Assembly: GCF_000282195.1 (NCBI RefSeq)
Contig: NZ_AKJT01000036.1
Coordinates: 1-64,000, forward strand
DNA length: 64,000 nt
Origin: Pseudomonas sp. GM18
GTDB lineage: Bacteria > Pseudomonadota > Gammaproteobacteria > Pseudomonadales > Pseudomonadaceae
Direction: 5' to 3'
The position numbers and the translations under genes were made by a program. Positions 7,880-16,021 of this stretch are shown piece by piece. Numbering within the stretch: position 1 is the stretch's first letter; each line of letters begins with the position of its first letter. Under the pieces are notes generated by a model. The model saw nothing but the letters and a program-made list of their open reading frames with translations. It searched no databases and was not told the origin of the DNA.

Positions 7880-8929
7880 ATGAACAACAAAAAACGCCCC
7901 ACCATCGCCACGGTCGCCGAGCACGCTCGCCTGAGTGTCGCCACCGTGGACCGGGTGCTCAACGCCAGGGCTCCGGTCAGCCCGGCCACCGCCGAGCAGG
8001 TGTTCCAGGCCGCCGAAGCCGTCGGTTATTTCGCTGCCAGGCTGATCGGCCAGCGCATTCGCGAACGTCGTCCCAGCTATCGTTTCGGCATCCTGCTGCT
8101 CGGTACTGCCCAGGCGTTCTATGCCAACGTTGCCGCCGCCATCACCGAAGCGGCGCAGCGTCAGACCGACGCCAATCTGAGCTGCCAGTTCGAATACGTC
8201 TTCGATCGCACACCCGGCGCCATCATTGCCCAGATCGAACAACTGGCGGTGCAGTGCGATGGCCTGGCGGTGGTCAGCTTCGCTCACCCGCTGATCAATG
8301 CCGCCATCGCGCAGATCAGAGCGGCGGGTGTTCCGGTGATCGCGCTGCTGTCCGACATCCACGAGGCGGCGGATGAGCCTTACGTCGGTCTGGATAATCA
8401 TGAGGTCGGGCGCACCATGGGCTGGCTGCTGGCTCACACCTGCGGTGCACGCAAGGGCAGCGTCGGCGTGCTGCTCGGCGGCCATCGTTTTCTTGGTCAT
8501 CAGGCTCGGGTCGAGGGGCTGCGCAGTTACCTGGCGGAGCGCGCACCGGGGTTGCGGCTACTCGAAGCGGTGATCAACCTGGACAACTGCGACGTCACCG
8601 AAGAGGCGACGCTGGAACTCCTCGCGCGCCATGCCGACTTGCGAGGGCTATGCGTGGTTGGCGGTGGTGGCGACGGCATCATCAGCGCCCTGTCGCAGCT
8701 GCCGAAGCGGCCGTCGCTGTGCTGCATTCTGCAGGAGTCGACCGAGCTGTCGCGACAAGCCCTGGATCAGGGATTGATCAGCCTGGTCATCGATTCCCAA
8801 CCACGATTGCTGGCGGCCGCGCTGGTCGAGTTGCTGGTCGAGTTGCAGACCACGCCGGACTTCGATCCGCTCCGGCATCGGGTGCATATTCCGTTGCAGA
8901 TCATCACCTCGCAGAACGCTCGAGCGTGA
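7880..8929 (+). CDS. LacI-family transcriptional regulator
   Basis: DNA-binding regulator of 349 residues. The N-terminal LacI helix-turn-helix is TIATVAEHARLSVATVDRVLN (residues 8-28), followed by a hinge helix region and a periplasmic-binding-protein-like effector domain (about residues 65-340) that would bind a sugar-type ligand. The ATG follows AAGGG. It is divergent from the oxygenase operon, with a strong palindrome in between, so it most likely represses that operon and itself. It ends 6 bases from the convergent sigma-54 activator gene, placing two different regulators back to back inside one catabolic locus. Confidence 0.85.
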   Translation: MNNKKRPTIATVAEHARLSVATVDRVLNARAPVSPATAEQVFQAAEAVGYFAARLIGQRIRERRPSYRFGILLLGTAQAFYANVAAAITEAAQRQTDANLSCQFEYVFDRTPGAIIAQIEQLAVQCDGLAVVSFAHPLINAAIAQIRAAGVPVIALLSDIHEAADEPYVGLDNHEVGRTMGWLLAHTCGARKGSVGVLLGGHRFLGHQARVEGLRSYLAERAPGLRLLEAVINLDNCDVTEEATLELLARHADLRGLCVVGGGGDGIISALSQLPKRPSLCCILQESTELSRQALDQGLISLVIDSQPRLLAAALVELLVELQTTPDFDPLRHRVHIPLQIITSQNARA

Positions 8930-8935
8930 ACGCCC

Positions 8936-10951
8936 TCAGAGGCTGGCGCCCGCACGAAAAGCATCAGCACTCAACCCGAACCGATTCATCTTGTTGTACA
9001 AGCCGCCACGAGAAACGTTCAGCTGCCGGGCAGCCAGGCGGATGTTGCCTCGGGCATCCCTGAGGGCGGCGATGATCGCGTTCATTTCATGGGTGCCAAG
9101 GTCCAGTGCAGCCCGAGGTTCGGGCACACTTCCCGGTACCGATGGCCGCAGCCTTTGCTTGATTTCAAGTGGCAGATCACCTGGCTGGATCAGTTCGGTC
9201 ATCGCCAGATTGGTTGCGCGCTCGATGGTGTTTTCAAGCTCCCGAACATTACCCGGCCAGCTGTGGGCCGAAAGAATATCCAGCGCCTCGGGCGAGATCC
9301 CCTGCACCGATTTTCGCAGCGAGCGGGCGCAACGACCGAGAAAATGTCGCGCCAGCAAGGGCACATCTTCCCGGCGCATCCTCAGCGGCGGAACCGTCAG
9401 GTTCAGGACGTTGAGCCGGTAGTAAAGGTCCTCACGGAAAGCGCCATCGGCCACCGCCTGGCTCAGGTTGCGGTGGGTGGCGGCGATGATGCGCACATCC
9501 ACCTGCTGCGACTTTTTCGCCCCCACGCGCGTCACCTCGCTTTCCTGCAAGACGCGCAGCAGGCTGACTTGGGCATCGAACGACATGTCACCGATTTCGT
9601 CGAGGAAGATCGTGCCGCCATCGGCCAATTCGAACTTCCCGGCAGATCCGCCGCGAGCCGATCCGGTGAAGGCGCCCTCGACATGACCAAACAGTTCGCT
9701 CTGCACCAGATCCCGTGGAATCGCCCCACAATTGACCGCCACGAAAGGACCGCCGCAACGCTCGCTGGCGTTATGGATCGCCTGGGCGAACAGCTCCTTG
9801 CCGGTACCGCTTTCACCCAGGATCAGCGTGGTCGATTCACTGCGACTGGCGATCCGTCCCAGGTGCAAGGCGTCTTGTATCGCTCGCGAATTACCTTGAA
9901 TGGTCTCGAAGGTGTAGCTGGCTTGAGTGCCGATGACCCGCCGGGTAATTTCGCGGATGCGCCGGTTTTCACGCAACGAAACAATCCGCCCACCCTGCTC
10001 CAATGGGCATACCGACACCAGACACGCCAAGTGGCTGCGATCATGCAGCTCAAACGTGCAATCCAAATCTCGTAGCCCTTCCCCGCCGCGCAGCAGAATC
10101 TGGTTGGTCAGTTCGCTTTGCCCCAGACGCTGGAACGGGCTGCCGAGCAGATCCTGGCCTACGCGAAACAATTGCCGGGCATAACGGTTGAGCGCCTTGA
10201 TGCAGCCCTGCTCATCCAGCACCACAAGTCCCTCGTTGAGCACTTCAAGCACGGTTTGTTGTTCTTCCAGCAGGGCCTGTAGCGCCATCTGCCGCGAGAC
10301 TGCTTCGGCCGCGGCCTGGACGGTGCCCAGCGTATGGAAATGAAACCAGCCCGGCTCGGCGGTCAGGGTCAGCATGGCGAGCGTCCTGCCCTGGGCGTCC
10401 CTGATCGGCGCGGCGGCGCAATGCATGCGCCGTCGACGCAAGCCGCTGGCGAAGTTTTCCTCAGCCAGCACATACACCAATCGGTCCTCGGCAAGCGCCA
10501 GCCCCGTGCAGTTGGTGCCCTGCACCGACTCCAGCAACCGGCTGCCCACCGGCGTGAGGTCCAGGCCACAGAAATACAGGGTCGTGCCTTGAGCATCGGT
10601 CAGGTTGATATGGCCCCTGGGGTTGTAGGCCAGCAATCCCCCCATGACCTGCGCCGCCGCGGCAATCAACGTGCGATTGGCCGCCAGCGTCGCGGCCAGA
10701 ACGGCAGGAGCAACAAATCGATATTCGCTATCTTCAGGATCGAGGCTGGTATCGACGCTGCGCCGCCAGGAATCCCAAATCACCTGCCTGACCCCGACAG
10801 GTCGATCGGTGCGCCCTTTCAGGCAGTCCAGCCAAGCCTGCTCCAGCGCGGCGATCGGGCCTTCGTTCAGCGACGCAGGACCGAGAGCGGTGATGTAATC
10901 GAGGTCTTGCGCGCTGAAGGCTGTTACCTGTGGGTTGACCATCATCGACAT
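8936..10951 (-). CDS. Sigma-54-dependent activator (AcoR-like, GAF-AAA+-Fis)
   Basis: Enhancer-binding protein of 671 residues. The N-terminal sensory part (about 40-225) is GAF-like in the manner of AcoR, followed by a PAS-like segment (235-340). The AAA+ domain has Walker A GESGTGKE (379-386), the sigma-54 contact loop GAFTGS (426-431) and Walker B GGTIFLDEIGDM. A Fis-type helix-turn-helix lies at the C-terminus (NIRLAARQLNVSRGGLYNKM). The contact loop ends in Ser where the consensus has Ala. It is divergent from the MocA-like gene, whose promoter carries a -24/-12 element and twin palindromes. Several ATGs lie close together at the start; I kept the first. Confidence 0.85.
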   Translation of the reverse strand: MSMMVNPQVTAFSAQDLDYITALGPASLNEGPIAALEQAWLDCLKGRTDRPVGVRQVIWDSWRRSVDTSLDPEDSEYRFVAPAVLAATLAANRTLIAAAAQVMGGLLAYNPRGHINLTDAQGTTLYFCGLDLTPVGSRLLESVQGTNCTGLALAEDRLVYVLAEENFASGLRRRRMHCAAAPIRDAQGRTLAMLTLTAEPGWFHFHTLGTVQAAAEAVSRQMALQALLEEQQTVLEVLNEGLVVLDEQGCIKALNRYARQLFRVGQDLLGSPFQRLGQSELTNQILLRGGEGLRDLDCTFELHDRSHLACLVSVCPLEQGGRIVSLRENRRIREITRRVIGTQASYTFETIQGNSRAIQDALHLGRIASRSESTTLILGESGTGKELFAQAIHNASERCGGPFVAVNCGAIPRDLVQSELFGHVEGAFTGSARGGSAGKFELADGGTIFLDEIGDMSFDAQVSLLRVLQESEVTRVGAKKSQQVDVRIIAATHRNLSQAVADGAFREDLYYRLNVLNLTVPPLRMRREDVPLLARHFLGRCARSLRKSVQGISPEALDILSAHSWPGNVRELENTIERATNLAMTELIQPGDLPLEIKQRLRPSVPGSVPEPRAALDLGTHEMNAIIAALRDARGNIRLAARQLNVSRGGLYNKMNRFGLSADAFRAGASL

Positions 10952-10973
10952 CCGCTTCCATGTTCATGTTTTT

Positions 10974-10995
10974 GACATGTCAGTGTAGACATGTC
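10974..10995. promoter_or_regulatory. Candidate enhancer (UAS) for the sigma-54 activator
   Basis: Two identical, self-complementary GACATGTC boxes lie at 10974-10981 and 10988-10995, 14 bases centre to centre. They sit 66-87 bases upstream of the -24 element and just before the activator gene. Tandem palindromes at this distance are the usual form of an enhancer-binding-protein site. They would also allow autoregulation. Confidence 0.6.
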
Positions 10996-11058
10996 CTGAG
11001 AATGAACACTCCTTTCAGGAAATATTGATCAAATCCTTAAATATCAATGAGTTAAATA

Positions 11059-11075
11059 TTGGCACAGCGCTTGCT
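11059..11075 (+). promoter_or_regulatory. Sigma-54 (-24/-12) promoter of the right moc-like arm
   Basis: TTGGCACAGCGCTTGCT matches the sigma-54 consensus TGGCAC-N5-TTGC, with GG (11061-11062) and GC (11073-11074) exactly ten bases apart. It faces the MocA-like gene, whose ATG is 70 bases downstream behind AAGGGAG. Together with the divergent activator gene this is strong evidence for RpoN-dependent, inducible expression. Confidence 0.85.
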
Positions 11076-11144
11076 CCAAGGGTTATGCCAGCGAGGACAT
11101 TCCTGCGGCCAAGTCATTGAACAACAATAAAAGGGAGTCAATTC

Positions 11145-12167
11145 ATGAGTACGTCCAAGATCATCCGCCTGGGCCTCATCGGCGCCGGCCGCATGGGCAG
11201 TTTTCACGGCCAGACGGCCGCCCGGCACATTCCCGGCGCCTGCCTGGCTGCCATCGCCGACCCGACACCCGGCCAGGCCGCCCGGTTGGCGGCAGAGTTG
11301 GGGGTGCAGAAGGTCTATACCGATCCACAGCAACTGCTCGATGACCCGGAAATTGACGGCGTCCTGATCGCCGCCCCGGCCCGCAGCCATGCCGAACTGG
11401 TGATCAGTGCGGCACGGGCGGGCAAAGGGGTGTTCTGTGAAAAACCCATGGCCATCACCCTGGACGAGGCCGACCGCGCCATCGCCGCAGCCGCCGATGC
11501 CCGCGTGCCGTTGCAAGTTGGCTTCAATCGTCGTTTTGCCAAAAGCTTCCGCGCCGCCCATCTGGACGTGGTCGCCGGCCGTATCGGTACGCCGCAACTG
11601 CTGCGCTCATTGACCCGCGATCCGGCGCTGAACAATCCGGCCGCATCGCCGCAGTGGGTGATTTTTCTCGAAACCCTGATCCATGACTTCGATACCTTGC
11701 GCTACCTCAACCCCGGCGCCGAAGCAGTCGAAGTTTATGTCATGGCCGATGCGCTGATTGCACCGGACTACAAGAGCAAAGGGTTTCTGGACACCGCCGT
11801 GGTGACAATCCGTTTCGACAACGGCGCCATCGCCACCGCCGAGGCCAATTTCCAGGCCGTTTATGGCTACGATGTTCGGGGGGAAGTGTTCGGCAGCGCC
11901 GGCATGCTGACCATGGGCAGCGTCAATGACTCTGACCTGCTGCGCTACTTGGCCAATGGCATCCAGGCCGACACCCAACGCATGGACACCGACCTGCTGC
12001 GGGATGCCTATGTGGCCGAGCTCAATCATTTTGTCGACTGCCTGCGCACCGGTGAAAAACCACTGGCCAGCGGTGAAGATGCCCGAGCGGCACTGGCCAT
12101 TGCCCGCGCGTGTATCGAGTCCGTCCAACAGGGCAAAGCGGTGCGCGTGCAAGGAGCCCGTTCATGA
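11145..12167 (+). CDS. Gfo/Idh/MocA-family oxidoreductase (inositol-dehydrogenase-like)
   Basis: NAD(P)-dependent sugar or cyclitol dehydrogenase of 340 residues. The N-terminal Rossmann fold begins GLIGAGRMGSFHG. The conserved EKP motif is in FCEKPMAIT (Lys is the catalytic-type residue), followed by GFNRRF and by IHDFDTLRYL, the His/Asp motif seen in inositol 2-dehydrogenases. MocA, which names the family, belongs to rhizobial rhizopine catabolism. It is the first gene after the -24/-12 promoter and overlaps the next gene by ATGA, so the two are translationally coupled. Likely role: oxidising the demethylated cyclitol or a related polyol. Confidence 0.85.
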   Translation: MSTSKIIRLGLIGAGRMGSFHGQTAARHIPGACLAAIADPTPGQAARLAAELGVQKVYTDPQQLLDDPEIDGVLIAAPARSHAELVISAARAGKGVFCEKPMAITLDEADRAIAAAADARVPLQVGFNRRFAKSFRAAHLDVVAGRIGTPQLLRSLTRDPALNNPAASPQWVIFLETLIHDFDTLRYLNPGAEAVEVYVMADALIAPDYKSKGFLDTAVVTIRFDNGAIATAEANFQAVYGYDVRGEVFGSAGMLTMGSVNDSDLLRYLANGIQADTQRMDTDLLRDAYVAELNHFVDCLRTGEKPLASGEDARAALAIARACIESVQQGKAVRVQGARS

Positions 12168-12952
12168 GTTTCATCCCGTTCAAACTGGCGATCAGTGCCG
12201 AGATGGTGTTCCTCGACCTGCCGTTCACCGAACGCGTCAAACGCATTCACGCGCTGGGTTTCAGCGCCGAAATTTGGGACTGGACCCAGAAAGACATTGC
12301 GGCCCTGGTCGCCACCGGCGCTGACTTCACCTCCATGACCGGCTACATCTCAGGCAACCTGACCGACGCCGAAGGCATCCAGCACCTGCTCGACAGTGCA
12401 CGGGAATCGCTGGCCGTGGCCGCACAGCTGAATTGCCCGAGCCTCAACCTGCATGGCACTGGCCTGGGCGACAAGGGCCTGCCGGTCAAACCCGTGGCCC
12501 ACACCACGGGACGCATGTGGTTGAGTGCCTGCAAGACCCTGGAAAAAATCGCCCGCCTGGGCGAAGACGCCGGCCGGGTATTCCTGCTGGAAAACCTCAA
12601 TACCGAGGTGGACCACCCCGGCACGCCCTTCGCTCGCGCCGACGATACCCTGGCGCTGATCGAGGCCGTGGGCAGCCCGCATTTGAAGATGAACCTGGAC
12701 CTTTATCACGCCCAGATCGGCGAAGGAAACCTGATCGAACTGATCCAGCGCGCCGGCAGCGCCATCGGCGAAATCCAGGTGGCCGATGTCCCCGGCCGCA
12801 TGGAGCCCGGCACCGGTGAAATCCATTACCCGGCCATTGCCAAGGCCTTGTTCCGCATGGGATACACCGGTGTCGTCGGGCTCGAGGGCTGGGCCAGCGG
12901 TGACAGCGAAGTGGCGCTTGAGCGTTTTCGGCAAGCCTTCACGCTGGATTGA
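12164..12952 (+). CDS. Hydroxypyruvate-isomerase-like TIM-barrel protein
   Basis: The 262-residue protein has the Hyi signature QVADVPGRMEPGTGEIHY near residue 205 and the metal-site segment LLENLNTEVDHPG near 145, as in hydroxypyruvate isomerase and relatives of the xylose-isomerase-like superfamily. The ATG overlaps the stop of the MocA-like gene (ATGA). Hydroxypyruvate isomerase itself belongs to glyoxylate metabolism. Here the cotranscription with a cyclitol-type dehydrogenase suggests a related isomerase or epimerase acting on the product of that enzyme. A 222-base gap with an inverted REP pair separates it from the binding-protein gene. Confidence 0.8.
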   Translation: MSFIPFKLAISAEMVFLDLPFTERVKRIHALGFSAEIWDWTQKDIAALVATGADFTSMTGYISGNLTDAEGIQHLLDSARESLAVAAQLNCPSLNLHGTGLGDKGLPVKPVAHTTGRMWLSACKTLEKIARLGEDAGRVFLLENLNTEVDHPGTPFARADDTLALIEAVGSPHLKMNLDLYHAQIGEGNLIELIQRAGSAIGEIQVADVPGRMEPGTGEIHYPAIAKALFRMGYTGVVGLEGWASGDSEVALERFRQAFTLD

Positions 12953-12967
12953 AATGCCGCTCTCTTT

Positions 12968-13116
12968 GTAGCAGCTGTCGAGCCCCAGCGAGGCTGCGTT
13001 CGGCGGCGAAGCCGTCGTCAAACCAGAAGTCGTGGTGCGTCAGGCAGACTGCATCAGCCGGATTCACGACGGCTTCGCCGCCGAACGCAGCCTCGCTGGG
13101 GCTCGACAGCTGCTAC
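12968..13116. repeat. Inverted repeat pair (BIME)
   Basis: Left arm 12968-13019 starts GTAGCAGCTGTCGAGC; right arm 13065-13116 ends GCTCGACAGCTGCTAC. The arms are near-perfect inverted copies and could form a long hairpin. The 45-base spacer, containing TCAGGCAGACTGCATCAGCC, occurs in reverse orientation in the 60982-61126 element. The whole composite is therefore one mobile-type unit inserted in both directions. Its place between the isomerase and binding-protein genes may uncouple their expression. Confidence 0.85.
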
Positions 13117-13174
13117 GGGTCGCGTTACGGCTTAACTGACTGGCTCATCTCATAACAACAAAAGGAAAACCATC

Positions 13175-14101
13175 ATGCGTCGCTGCACACTTCTATTTGC
13201 CACGCTGTTATTACTCGCCAGCCAATGGGCCGCCGCCAGCTATCGCATCGGCGTCAGCATTGCCAGGGTTGACGACAACTTCATGACCTATGTGCGCAGC
13301 GGCCTGGAAAATGCCGCCAGGAAGGAAAACGTCCAGATCCAGTTCGAGGATGCCCAGGGCGATGTGGTTCGCCAGCTCAACCAGATTCAGGGCTTTCTCG
13401 GCCAGAAGGTGGATGCGGTCATCGTCCTGCCGGTGGACACCGCCGCCACCGCCAACATGACCCGCGCCGCCGTCGAGGCGAAGATTCCGCTGGTCTACGT
13501 CAACCGCCACCCGGACGAGCGCGTGCTGCCCAAAGGCGTGGTCACGGTGGCGTCCAATGACATCGAGGCCGGGCAGCTGCAAATGCGCTACCTGGCCGAC
13601 AAGCTGGGGGGCAAAGGCAACATCGCGATCATCATGGGCGACCTGGCGCAGAACTCCACGCACGACCGCACCGAAGGGGTCAAACAGGTGCTCAAGGACT
13701 ACCCCGGGATCAAGATCATCGAACAACAAAGTGCCGAGTGGCAGCGCAACAAAGGGATGGACCTGACCAGCAACTGGCTGCTGGCCGGCACCGGCTTCGA
13801 TGCCATCGTCGCCAACAACGACGAGATGGCCATCGGCGCCGCCATGGCCCTGCAGCAAGCCGGCAAAGCCAAGGGTGAAATTGCGATTGTCGGCATCGAC
13901 GGGCTGCCCGATGGCCTGGCGGCGATCAAACGCGGGATGCTGGTCGCCTCGGTCTTTCAAGACCCCAAGGCCCAGGCGGCCAGCGCGGTGCAAGCGGCCA
14001 TCAAAATGATCAAAGGGGAATCGGTCGAGGCGGATGTCTGGGTGCCGTTTCAACTGATCACACCGGATCAGGTGGCGGTGTTTGAGCAGCATTACAAATA
14101 G
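13175..14101 (+). CDS. Periplasmic sugar-binding protein, MocB-like
   Basis: ABC-type substrate-binding protein of 308 residues, in the ribose/inositol class (periplasmic binding protein 1-like). The signal peptide is residues 1-21 (cleavage near AAA-SYRIG). The body resembles rhizopine-binding MocB: IGVSIARVDDNFM, VDAVIVLPVDTAATANM, PLVYVNRHPD, NNDEMAIGAAMALQQAG and the C-terminal VPFQLITPD. ATG with AAGGA. No permease or ATPase gene is adjacent. The nearest complete sugar importer is the xylose system 7 kb downstream, so its transport partner is unknown. The ligand is inferred to be an inositol-like sugar. Confidence 0.8.
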   Translation: MRRCTLLFATLLLLASQWAAASYRIGVSIARVDDNFMTYVRSGLENAARKENVQIQFEDAQGDVVRQLNQIQGFLGQKVDAVIVLPVDTAATANMTRAAVEAKIPLVYVNRHPDERVLPKGVVTVASNDIEAGQLQMRYLADKLGGKGNIAIIMGDLAQNSTHDRTEGVKQVLKDYPGIKIIEQQSAEWQRNKGMDLTSNWLLAGTGFDAIVANNDEMAIGAAMALQQAGKAKGEIAIVGIDGLPDGLAAIKRGMLVASVFQDPKAQAASAVQAAIKMIKGESVEADVWVPFQLITPDQVAVFEQHYK

Positions 14102-14185
14102 CGTCAAAAGCCGTTCGATGGCTGCCCTGCGGGACGGGGCAGCAATCGGACCGGACGTCAGGTGCGCAGACTCGAAGGAAAGCCT

Positions 14186-15169
14186 TTATTTAACGAGCCG
14201 CTTTTCCTTGGAAGGTCTGTACCCGAAGTACGAGCTATAACACTTGCTGAAATGACTGGGTGACACGAAGCCACAAGCCACCAACACGTCGACCTGGGAC
14301 AGTTCGGTGTGCTGGAGCAGTCGCCGCGCTTCGGTGATGCGCAGTTCCATGTAATACCGTTGCGGCGTTGTTCCCAGTTGCTCCTTGAACAGCCGTTCAA
14401 GTTGCCGCCGGGAACGGCCGGCGTAAACCGCCAGTTGCTCCAGCTCCAGAGGCTCTTCGAGGTTGGCATCCATCAGCTTGACCACCTCGCGCAGGGGTGC
14501 GCTCACGCAGATATTTTCAGCCGGCTTAATGCGCCGATAACGGGACTCCTCGAACGCCAGAATGTCCTCGATCCCCTCGACCAGGGCTTTATCGTGCAGG
14601 CCCTTGATCCAGTCCAGCGCCATATGAAATGCCCCCGAGGGGCTGGATGCGGTGAGCCGGTCGCGATCAATCACGTAGGGTTCACTGGTGACCTGCGTCG
14701 CCTTGGAGATTTCCGCGAGTGCGGGGCGATGTTCGGGGTGAATGGCGCAACGATACCCATCGAGCAAACCTGCGCTGCCCAGAAACCATGAGCCATTCCA
14801 CAACCCGGCCAGACAGACACCCTGGTCCGCCGCCATTCGCAACAGGCTGATGAACTCATCATTAGCCTTGAGTTCTGTCCTGTAGCCGCCACAAATCACC
14901 AGCAGATCCAGGTCGTGAATGGCTGAAGCATCCAGACGTGCATCCGGCCGGATGACCAGGCCCAGATCGCTGATGACCTCGCCGTCGTTCAAGCCGAACG
15001 TTCGCGAAGAGAACAACCTGGGTCGTAGAAGATTCGCGGTGACAATGGTGTCCAGTGCCTGGGTGAACGCAGGCAGCGAGAAATGCTCGAGCAGTACAAA
15101 GCCTGCCCGGGTCATACGAGCAGGCTCATCAGGGTTTTCATTCAGATAGCGGAGATTTTTCCCCTTCAT
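14186..15169 (-). CDS. GATase1-like AraC-family regulator
   Basis: Regulator of the GlxA/CdhR/ArgR type. A DJ-1/PfpI (class I amidotransferase-like) domain fills about residues 18-190, with GFVLLEHFSL and CLAGLWNGSWFLGSAGLLDG. The nucleophile elbow has Asn-Gly where amidases would have a catalytic residue, so it is a ligand sensor and not an enzyme. An AraC DNA-binding domain follows (about 215-325; RSRRQLERLFKEQLGTTPQRY, then CGFVSPSHFSKCY). I chose the ATG at 15169, although GGAGG is very close to it; the open frame extends to 15361 and an ATG at 15115 is also possible. Relatives control amino acid or quaternary amine catabolism. Confidence 0.8.
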   Translation of the reverse strand: MKGKNLRYLNENPDEPARMTRAGFVLLEHFSLPAFTQALDTIVTANLLRPRLFSSRTFGLNDGEVISDLGLVIRPDARLDASAIHDLDLLVICGGYRTELKANDEFISLLRMAADQGVCLAGLWNGSWFLGSAGLLDGYRCAIHPEHRPALAEISKATQVTSEPYVIDRDRLTASSPSGAFHMALDWIKGLHDKALVEGIEDILAFEESRYRRIKPAENICVSAPLREVVKLMDANLEEPLELEQLAVYAGRSRRQLERLFKEQLGTTPQRYYMELRITEARRLLQHTELSQVDVLVACGFVSPSHFSKCYSSYFGYRPSKEKRLVK

Positions 15170-15379
15170 GCCTCCGCTGAATTGACGTCGTTCGATCAAT
15201 GTTCGACCCACTCGGTTACTGCGTAGATAAAGCCTAATGCTAACTGTAGAAGCGCAAAAAGCCCTAGCACCATTATGCGACCGATCAAGCCAGTTGAAAG
15301 CCGTGACGAAGCGGGTCTTTGTCATCGACAAAAATAGTGTTGTGGCCCGATCCGGCACCACCCAAAAGACAGGTTCACA

Positions 15380-15832
15380 TCACAGAGGAAGGGAACGGTC
15401 CTGAATGACCCGTTTCATCACCAGGGTGGATGTCAGGCGCTGGACGTTGGGCAGCGTGGAGAGGCGTTCATCATAAAGCTGCTGGAAAGCCGGCAGATCC
15501 CGGGTGACGACGTGGAGCAGGTAATCGGGCTCTCCAAAAAGCCTTTGAGCCTCCACGATCTGGGGTATCTCCTGAAGCGCAACCTCAAATGCTTCAACCG
15601 CCCGGTGATCGCCCTCGCGAAGCGTCGCAAACACCATTGCCGAGAAGTTAAGGCCGAGTGCGCCGGGGGCGAGTTGCGCGCGATAACCCAGGATCACGCC
15701 TGATTCTTCCAGGGCACGCACTCGACGGTGGCATGGGGACAGGCTGAGACCGACCCGCTCTGCCAGTTCAGTCACCGACAGGCGCCCGTCTGCCTGAAGC
15801 TCGGCAAGAATTTTCAGATCAATTCTGTCCAT
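15380..15832 (-). CDS. Lrp/AsnC-family regulator
   Basis: Feast/famine regulator of 150 residues: N-terminal helix-turn-helix (RIDLKILAELQADGRLSVTELAERVGLSLSPCHRRV) and a C-terminal RAM/AsnC ligand domain (about 65-145; EAQRLFGEPDYLLHVVTRDL). It is divergent from the LysE-type exporter gene, with an inverted repeat GAATA-N10-TATTC between them. It probably controls the exporter operon in response to an amino acid, as for other Lrp-LysE pairs. The effector is unknown. Confidence 0.85.
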   Translation of the reverse strand: MDRIDLKILAELQADGRLSVTELAERVGLSLSPCHRRVRALEESGVILGYRAQLAPGALGLNFSAMVFATLREGDHRAVEAFEVALQEIPQIVEAQRLFGEPDYLLHVVTRDLPAFQQLYDERLSTLPNVQRLTSTLVMKRVIQDRSLPL

Positions 15833-15867
15833 ATAGAAGAATCTCCCTCAAACCAGTATCTGCATTG

Positions 15868-15887
15868 GAATAATAGGGAAAATATTC
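15868..15887. promoter_or_regulatory. Candidate Lrp-type operator
   Basis: GAATA-N10-TATTC lies in an AT-rich stretch 36 bases upstream of the Lrp start and 135 bases upstream of the LysE start. Spacing and composition are like Lrp/AsnC sites. The function is inferred from position. Confidence 0.4.
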
Positions 15888-16021
15888 TAGCCGGTTTCAA
15901 TTATTCTTTTTCGCGAACTTTAGCGCTGTTGGTCGTCCGCACTTCGAGACAAGTCGGTCGCCCCTCCCTGTCTGCGAGATAGAGAAATGCAAAAACCCGT
16001 TGAAATTAGAAGGTGGCGATC

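Noticed and set aside
9089-10075. 328-codon open frame opposite the sigma-54 activator
   Set aside because: Antisense to the AAA+ domain with intact Walker motifs; no coding evidence.
14121-14143. Hairpin GCTGCCC...GGGCAGC after the MocB-like gene
   Set aside because: Short stem, nine-base loop and no T-run; too weak to call a terminator.
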